A DNA stretch of 18,348 nt from JAMOQA01 sp964420365 (GTDB lineage Bacteria > Acidobacteriota > Polarisedimenticolia > J045): assembly GCA_964420365.1 (NCBI GenBank), contig CAYQTA010000009.1, positions 1 to 18,348 on the forward strand, given 5' to 3'. The position numbers and the translations under genes were made by a program. Under the pieces are notes generated by a model. It saw only the letters and a list, made by a program, of their open reading frames with translations. It made no database searches and had not been told where the DNA came from. Of this stretch, positions 13,924 to 18,348 are shown piece after piece (positions within the stretch are counted from its first letter, which is position 1; the number at the start of each line of letters is the position of its first letter).

Positions 13924-16482
13924 GTGGGGAAGAGCCTCGTCATCGTCGAGTCGCCGGCCAAGGCGAAGACGATCAACAAGTTCCTGGGGCGCAACTACGT
14001 CGTCAAGGCGTCGATGGGCCACGTCCGGGACCTGCCCAAGAACCCGAAGCGGAAGGGGGATCCCGACTGGATCGGCATCGACGAGGAGAACGACTTCGAG
14101 CCCCACTACATCGTCCTGAGGGACAAGAAGAAGACGGTCGACGCCCTGGTCGAGGCCGCGAAGAAGGCGGACGAGATCCTCCTCGCGGCCGACCCCGACC
14201 GGGAGGGGGAGGCGATCTGCTGGCACCTCCAGCAGATCCTCGAGAAGAAGACGAAGAAGCCGGTTCGCCGGATCCTCTTCAACGAGATCACGAAGAAGGC
14301 GATCCGGGAGGCGGTCCAGCACCCCCGCGAGATCGACCTCCACAAGGTCGACGCCCAGCAGGCACGCCGGATCCTCGACCGGATCGTCGGCTACCGGATC
14401 TCCCCGCTCCTGTGGGAGAAGGTGCGGCGGGGGATCTCCGCGGGGAGGGTCCAGACGGTCGCCCTGCGGATGATCGTCGAGCGCGAGCGGGAGATCCGGG
14501 AGTTCCAGCCGGTCGAGTACTGGAACGTGCTCGCGCGGCTGGCGGCCTCCCGGGAGGAGGACGCCCCGGAAATCGAGGCGAAGCTCCACACCTGGCGGGG
14601 CGAGACCGTCCCGTGGAAGAAGGCGGCCGAGACGGTGAAGGCGACGGACGCCGCGCCGCCGAGCGACACCCCGGAGAAGGTCCCCACCCTCCCGGACGAG
14701 GCCGCCGCGAAGGAGGTCGTCGAGCACGTCCGGGACCGGGAGTTCGTCGTGGAGGAGGTCGAGGCGAAGCGGACCCGCCGGGCCCCGCCGCCGCCCTTCA
14801 CGACCAGCCGTCTACAGCAGGAGGCGGCACGCCGGTTCCGGCTGCCGGTCGCCCGGACGATGCGGATCGCCCAGGCCCTCTACGAGGGAAAGGAGCTCGG
14901 CGACCTGGGCAGCGTCGGCCTGATCACCTACATGCGAACCGACTCGGTGCGGATCGCCGACGAGGCGATCGCGGCGGCCCGGGAGCACATCCGGAAGACG
15001 TTCGGAGACCGCTACCTGCCGGAGAAGCCGCGGGTGTACCGGCAGAAGAAGGGCGTCCAGGACGCCCACGAGGCGATCCGGCCGACCAGCCTGGACCTGC
15101 CCCCGGAGAAGGTCGCGCCGTTTCTCTCCGCCGACGAGCTGAAGCTGTACACGCTGATCTGGAACCGGTTCGTCGCCTGCCAGATGGCGCCCGCGGAGTT
15201 CGACACGACCCGGGTCGACATCCGTGCCGGGGACGCGGTCTTCCGGGTCACGGGCCAGGTGCTCCGGTTCCCCGGCTGGCTCCAGGTCTACCGGGAGATC
15301 CCCGAGGACGAGGAGTCGAACGGCAGCGCCGCCCGACCGGAGGGACAGGACGGGATGCTGCCGGACCTCGCCAGGGGACAGCGGCTCCGCCCCCTCGAGG
15401 TCCGGCCGGAGCAGTCCTTCACCCAGCCTCCGCCCCGGTACACCGAGGCGATGCTGGTGCGGGCGCTCGAGGAGAACGGCATCGGGCGCCCCTCGACCTA
15501 CGCCTCGATCCTCTCGGTGCTCTCCGACCGGGACTACGTCGACAAGGTCGAGGGCCGCTTCCGGCCGAGTCCCCTCGGGGAGCTGGTCGTCGACCTGCTG
15601 GTCCAGCATTTCCGGGACCTGTTCGACATCGATTACACGGCGCGGATGGAAGAGGAGCTCGACCGGATCGAGCTCGGGGAGAAGCGCGGATCGGAGACCC
15701 TCCGGGCCTTCAACGAGGCATTCAGGCGCCAGCTCGCCGAGGCCCGGGAAAAGATGGAGAACGTCAAGACCCGGCAGGTCCCCACGGACATCAAGTGCGA
15801 CGTGTGCGGCGCGATGATGGTCCGGCGCTGGGGCCGGTACGGGGAGTTCCTCGCCTGCGAGCGCTACCCGGAGTGCCGGAACACCAGGGACCTCGGCAAG
15901 GACCGGGAACCCCTGCCGGACGTCGAGGAGACCTGTCCCAAGTGCGGGCGGCCGATGGTCCTCAAGAAGGGCCGGTGGGGCCCGTTCCTCGCCTGCTCCG
16001 GCTACCCCGAGTGCAGGACGACGCGCAAGATCCGGGTCAGGGACGGCCAGGTGGAGGTCCGCAAGGAGCAGGTGCTCGACGAGGCCTGCCCCCTGTGCGG
16101 AAAGCCCCTCGCCCGGAAGACCGGGCGGTTCGGCGAGTACGTCGGTTGCACCGGCTACCCGGAATGCCGGTATACCAAGAAGGAGGAGATCGGCGTCCCC
16201 TGCCCGAAGTGTGGCAAGCCGATCGTCGTCCGTCGGTCCCGGCGGGGGAGGGTCTTCTACGGGTGTTCCGGCTACCCGGAGTGCGACTTCGTCTCCTGGA
16301 AGAAACCGGTGGCGAAGGCGTGCCCGAAGTGCGGGTCCCCGTACCTGGTGGAGTCGGTCACGAAGCGCTGGGGCCGGCGCCTGCTCTGCCCCAACGAGGA
16401 TTGCGACTACGTCGAGCAGCTCCCCGACGAGCCGGCGGACCCCGGCAAGCGGGAGGCCGGGGCGGACGGGGCCTCCTCGTAG
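13924..16482 (+). CDS. topA: DNA topoisomerase I (type IA)
   Basis: TopA relaxes negative supercoils by cutting one strand through a tyrosine link. The 852-residue protein begins with the Toprim domain (LVIVESPAKAKTI; acidic triad Asp90, Asp92, Glu94 in DPDREGE). The catalytic Tyr336 is in GLITYMRTDS, and the domain with HEAIRPT follows. A charged, Pro-rich insertion of roughly 30-40 residues lies around 220-260. The C-terminal part (about 625-840) holds five C4 zinc ribbons, each with a paired Cys-x2-Cys start and a later Cys; four end in a Tyr-Pro-Glu-Cys motif. E. coli TopA is usually described with three canonical C4 zinc motifs, so this copy is richer. The start is GTG at 13924, with GGAGG six bases upstream and the Toprim motif immediately after; longer frames run back through dprA. 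Confidence 0.97.
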   Translation: MGKSLVIVESPAKAKTINKFLGRNYVVKASMGHVRDLPKNPKRKGDPDWIGIDEENDFEPHYIVLRDKKKTVDALVEAAKKADEILLAADPDREGEAICWHLQQILEKKTKKPVRRILFNEITKKAIREAVQHPREIDLHKVDAQQARRILDRIVGYRISPLLWEKVRRGISAGRVQTVALRMIVEREREIREFQPVEYWNVLARLAASREEDAPEIEAKLHTWRGETVPWKKAAETVKATDAAPPSDTPEKVPTLPDEAAAKEVVEHVRDREFVVEEVEAKRTRRAPPPPFTTSRLQQEAARRFRLPVARTMRIAQALYEGKELGDLGSVGLITYMRTDSVRIADEAIAAAREHIRKTFGDRYLPEKPRVYRQKKGVQDAHEAIRPTSLDLPPEKVAPFLSADELKLYTLIWNRFVACQMAPAEFDTTRVDIRAGDAVFRVTGQVLRFPGWLQVYREIPEDEESNGSAARPEGQDGMLPDLARGQRLRPLEVRPEQSFTQPPPRYTEAMLVRALEENGIGRPSTYASILSVLSDRDYVDKVEGRFRPSPLGELVVDLLVQHFRDLFDIDYTARMEEELDRIELGEKRGSETLRAFNEAFRRQLAEAREKMENVKTRQVPTDIKCDVCGAMMVRRWGRYGEFLACERYPECRNTRDLGKDREPLPDVEETCPKCGRPMVLKKGRWGPFLACSGYPECRTTRKIRVRDGQVEVRKEQVLDEACPLCGKPLARKTGRFGEYVGCTGYPECRYTKKEEIGVPCPKCGKPIVVRRSRRGRVFYGCSGYPECDFVSWKKPVAKACPKCGSPYLVESVTKRWGRRLLCPNEDCDYVEQLPDEPADPGKREAGADGASS

Positions 16483-16497
16483 CACCGGGCCGACGGG

Positions 16498-16505
16498 TAT
16501 AGAAT
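16498..16505 (+). promoter_or_regulatory. Possible -10 region upstream of the antiporter gene
   Basis: TATAGAAT is the most AT-rich stretch between topA and the antiporter gene and contains TAGAAT, which fits TANNNT. The -35 position is poor. A second candidate, TATGTT (16567-16572), sits just before the ribosome binding site, in a CCTATGTTT context that also occurs at 5620-5628. Confidence 0.3.
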
Positions 16506-16594
16506 CCGGCACCTCGCGAACGGGGGCAGACGACGGCGGACGCTGGCCCGCGGTGCGCCCGGTTCCTATGTTTCCCCCGTGGAGGAGGACGACG

Positions 16595-18193
16595 ATGCGC
16601 TCGACGACCGCCCGCCGGACCCTCGGCACCCTGGCCCTGCTCCTGCTCGCCCTCGCGCTCGCCCTCCCCGCCCTCGCCCAGGAGGCACCCGCGGGGACGG
16701 ACGTCCCCGCGAGAGCGGTGACGGCCGGGGAAGAGACCGCGACCGCCACGGCCGAGGAGGGGACGACCGTCGCCCACGAGGCCGGGGCCCCCGGGGTCCA
16801 CGACGAGGCGGAAGCGGCCGCCCACGGGGAGGGCACCGGCCACGGCGGACCCGAGCTCGGGGCGGAGCTGCCCCTCTGGTCGGTGATCCCCTTCGCCGGG
16901 ATCCTGCTCTCGATCGCCGTCTTCCCGCTGGTGGCCCCGCACTTCTGGCACCACCACTACCCGAAGGTGGCCGCCTTCTGGGCGATCGTCTTCGCCGTCC
17001 CGTTCCTCCTGGTCTACAAGGGGGCGGCGTTCCACGAGATCCTGCACATCTACCTGATCGACTACATCCCGTTCATCATCCTGCTGTGGGGCCTGTTCAC
17101 CGTCGCCGGGGGGATCGTCGTCCGGGGCTCGATCCGGGGAACGCCCTTCATCAACACGGTCATGCTCGCGATCGGCACCGCGATGGCCTCCTGGGTCGGA
17201 ACGACCGGGGCGGCGATGGTGATGATCCGCCCGGTCCTCCGGGCGAACGCCCACCGCAAGAACAAGACCCACATCGTCGTCTTCTTCATCTTCCTGGTGG
17301 CCAACATCGGCGGTTCGCTGACCCCGCTCGGCGACCCCCCGCTCTTCCTCGGGTTCCTCCACGGGGTGCCCTTCTTCTGGACGTTCACCCTGATCAAGCC
17401 CCTCCTCGTCGTCGGCGGAACGCTGCTCATCCTCTTCTTCTTCCTCGACACCTGGATGGCGAAGCGGGACCACGCGATCCCCCACGAGGAAAACCCGGTG
17501 AAGTTCTCCCTCGTCGGGTGGCACAACTTCTTCTTCCTCGGCGGCATCGTCGCGGCGGTCCTGATGAGCGGCATCTGGCGGCCGGGCGCCATCCACGTGC
17601 TGGGAATCCCCGTGGAGATCCAGAACATCGTCCGGGACGTGATCATCATCCTGATGGGACTCCTGTCGCTGAAGACGACCCGCATGGACCTCCGGCGGGA
17701 GAACGACTTCACGTGGGGCCCGATCCTGGAGGTGGGCTACCTGTTCGCCGGCATCTTCATGACGATCATTCCGGCGATCGCGATCCTCCGCGCCGGCGAG
17801 CACGGCGCCCTCGCCGGGCTGATCCGCTCGGTGGAGAAGCCGTGGCACTACTTCTGGGCGACCGGCACGCTCAGCTCGTTCCTGGACAATGCGCCGACGT
17901 ACCTGACGTTCTTCAACACCGCCCTCGGCAAGTTCTACCCGGGCCTGCCGGAGGCGAAGGCGGTGCACGAGCTGATCGCCACCCACGCCCACTACCTGGC
18001 CGCGATCTCCGCGGGAGCCGTGTTCATGGGAGCGAACACGTACATCGGGAACGCGCCGAACTTCATGGTGAAGTCGATCGCGGAGGAGGCCGGCGTGCCG
18101 ATGCCTTCCTTCTTCGGCTACATCGTGCGCTGGTCGCTCCCGATCCTGGTGCCCCTGTTCGTCGTCGCGACCTTCATCTTCTACCTCCACTGA
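16595..18193 (+). CDS. Sodium:proton antiporter, NhaD/CitMHS-like ion transporter
   Basis: The 532-residue inner-membrane protein belongs to the ion-transporter superfamily that includes NhaD and citrate carriers. It begins with a signal-like segment (Arg-Arg, then a Leu/Ala run ending ALA at residue 28). A loop of about 60 residues rich in His, Glu, Gly and Ala follows, then about ten or eleven membrane helices from residue 90. Key conserved stretches are SWVGTTGAAMVMIRP, ANIGGSLTPLGDPPLF, SFLDNAPTYLTF and MGANTYIGNAPNFMVK; the two NAP motifs and the GG-x-TP-x-GDPP loop are typical of the re-entrant hairpins of this family. The likely reaction is Na+/H+ exchange, but the ion is inferred. ATG 16595 has a strong GGAGGAGG seven bases upstream. 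It follows topA by 112 bases. Upstream in-frame sequence overlaps topA and is not used. Confidence 0.9.
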   Translation: MRSTTARRTLGTLALLLLALALALPALAQEAPAGTDVPARAVTAGEETATATAEEGTTVAHEAGAPGVHDEAEAAAHGEGTGHGGPELGAELPLWSVIPFAGILLSIAVFPLVAPHFWHHHYPKVAAFWAIVFAVPFLLVYKGAAFHEILHIYLIDYIPFIILLWGLFTVAGGIVVRGSIRGTPFINTVMLAIGTAMASWVGTTGAAMVMIRPVLRANAHRKNKTHIVVFFIFLVANIGGSLTPLGDPPLFLGFLHGVPFFWTFTLIKPLLVVGGTLLILFFFLDTWMAKRDHAIPHEENPVKFSLVGWHNFFFLGGIVAAVLMSGIWRPGAIHVLGIPVEIQNIVRDVIIILMGLLSLKTTRMDLRRENDFTWGPILEVGYLFAGIFMTIIPAIAILRAGEHGALAGLIRSVEKPWHYFWATGTLSSFLDNAPTYLTFFNTALGKFYPGLPEAKAVHELIATHAHYLAAISAGAVFMGANTYIGNAPNFMVKSIAEEAGVPMPSFFGYIVRWSLPILVPLFVVATFIFYLH

Positions 18194-18214
18194 CGGCGAG
18201 CGGCCCCCCGGCCG

Positions 18215-18257
18215 CCCCTACAAGACCCCACGGAACGCGCCGCGGGGTTCGTAGGGG
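18215..18257. repeat. Imperfect palindrome after the antiporter gene
   Basis: CCCCTAC (18215-18221) pairs with GTAGGGG (18251-18257), and CCCCACGG (18226-18233) with CCGCGGGG (18240-18247) except one mismatch, around a 6-base loop. Stems with GTAGGGG arms occur as dispersed repeats in several bacterial lineages (recollection). No T run follows. Confidence 0.55.
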
Positions 18258-18274
18258 TCGCCGGAAGGCGACCC
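18255..18274. repeat. Perfect hairpin with GGAA loop
   Basis: GGGTCGCC (18255-18262) and GGCGACCC (18267-18274) form an 8-bp stem with tetraloop GGAA. It shares bases with the right arm of the preceding palindrome, so the two folds compete. Confidence 0.55.
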
Positions 18275-18276
18275 GG

Positions 18277-18293
18277 GCGGCGCGCAGCGCCGC
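18277..18293. repeat. Third stacked hairpin
   Basis: GCGGCGC (18277-18283) and GCGCCGC (18287-18293) form a 7-bp stem with a 3-base loop. It ends four bases from a possible converging gene's stop codon, so it could also act as part of a two-way termination zone. Confidence 0.45.
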
Positions 18294-18296
18294 GCA

Positions 18297-18348
18297 TCAT
18301 CGGGCGACGCGTTCCTCGGCACCCTGCGCCTCGGGCACCCTCGGGCGG
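18297..18348 (-). CDS. Possible 3' end of a converging gene (partial)
   Basis: One minus-strand frame is open from the window edge to a TGA at 18297-18299 and encodes about 16 residues ending Glu-Glu-Arg-Val-Ala-Arg. Thirteen of sixteen third positions are G or C, and its position just beyond a hairpin cluster is that expected of a gene converging on the antiporter. It is too short to identify and may be chance. Confidence 0.3.
   Translation of the reverse strand, partial: RPRVPEAQGAEERVAR

Overview
This is a very GC-rich stretch (third codon positions almost all G or C) of a Gram-negative-type bacterial chromosome. A lipobox lipoprotein, a TonB-type C-terminal domain and a His-rich exported antiporter extension all point to a periplasm. 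Gene content and style (Asp-box lipoprotein with a Cys-bounded tail, TldD/PmbA paralogues, accD-folC pair, topA with many zinc ribbons) fit a deep-branching, perhaps uncultured lineage such as Acidobacteriota. That placement is an inference, because no rRNA or other firm taxonomic marker is present. I see no mobile element, phage, CRISPR array, tRNA or rRNA.

Layout. 1-490: leader, a 66-residue hypothetical gene and a short gap. 491-2245 (+): secreted lipoprotein with six Asp-box (BNR) repeats. 2224-5527 (-): a compact three-gene operon (TldD-like, PmbA-like, FecE-type ABC ATPase) joined by two ATGA stop/start overlaps and ending inside the lipoprotein gene. 5723-8191 (+): an 822-residue protein joining a degenerate receiver domain, acidic helices, one membrane segment, a long Pro/Ala linker and a TonB C-terminal domain. 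8460-8660 (-): rpsU with its own promoter, a structured leader and an intrinsic terminator. 8988-11224 (+): accD-folC. 11205-11612 (-): bacteriohemerythrin. 11758-18193 (+): trmB, dprA, topA and a sodium:proton antiporter of the ion-transporter superfamily. 18194-18348: stacked inverted repeats and possibly the 3' end of a converging gene.

How the genes relate. Most of the right half is housekeeping: fatty-acid and folate metabolism, tRNA modification, DNA uptake/recombination and DNA topology. Three promoters there share the form TTGACR-N17-TANNNT, and the topA promoter starts on the dprA stop codon. The two parts that look least ordinary are the TldD/PmbA/ABC operon, whose catalytic subunit carries HExxH where the family normally has HExxxH, and the neighbouring pseudo-receiver-TonB fusion, in which the phospho-acceptor Asp is replaced by Glu. 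Either could be an undescribed system. The sequence supports the architectures directly, but substrates and roles remain inference.
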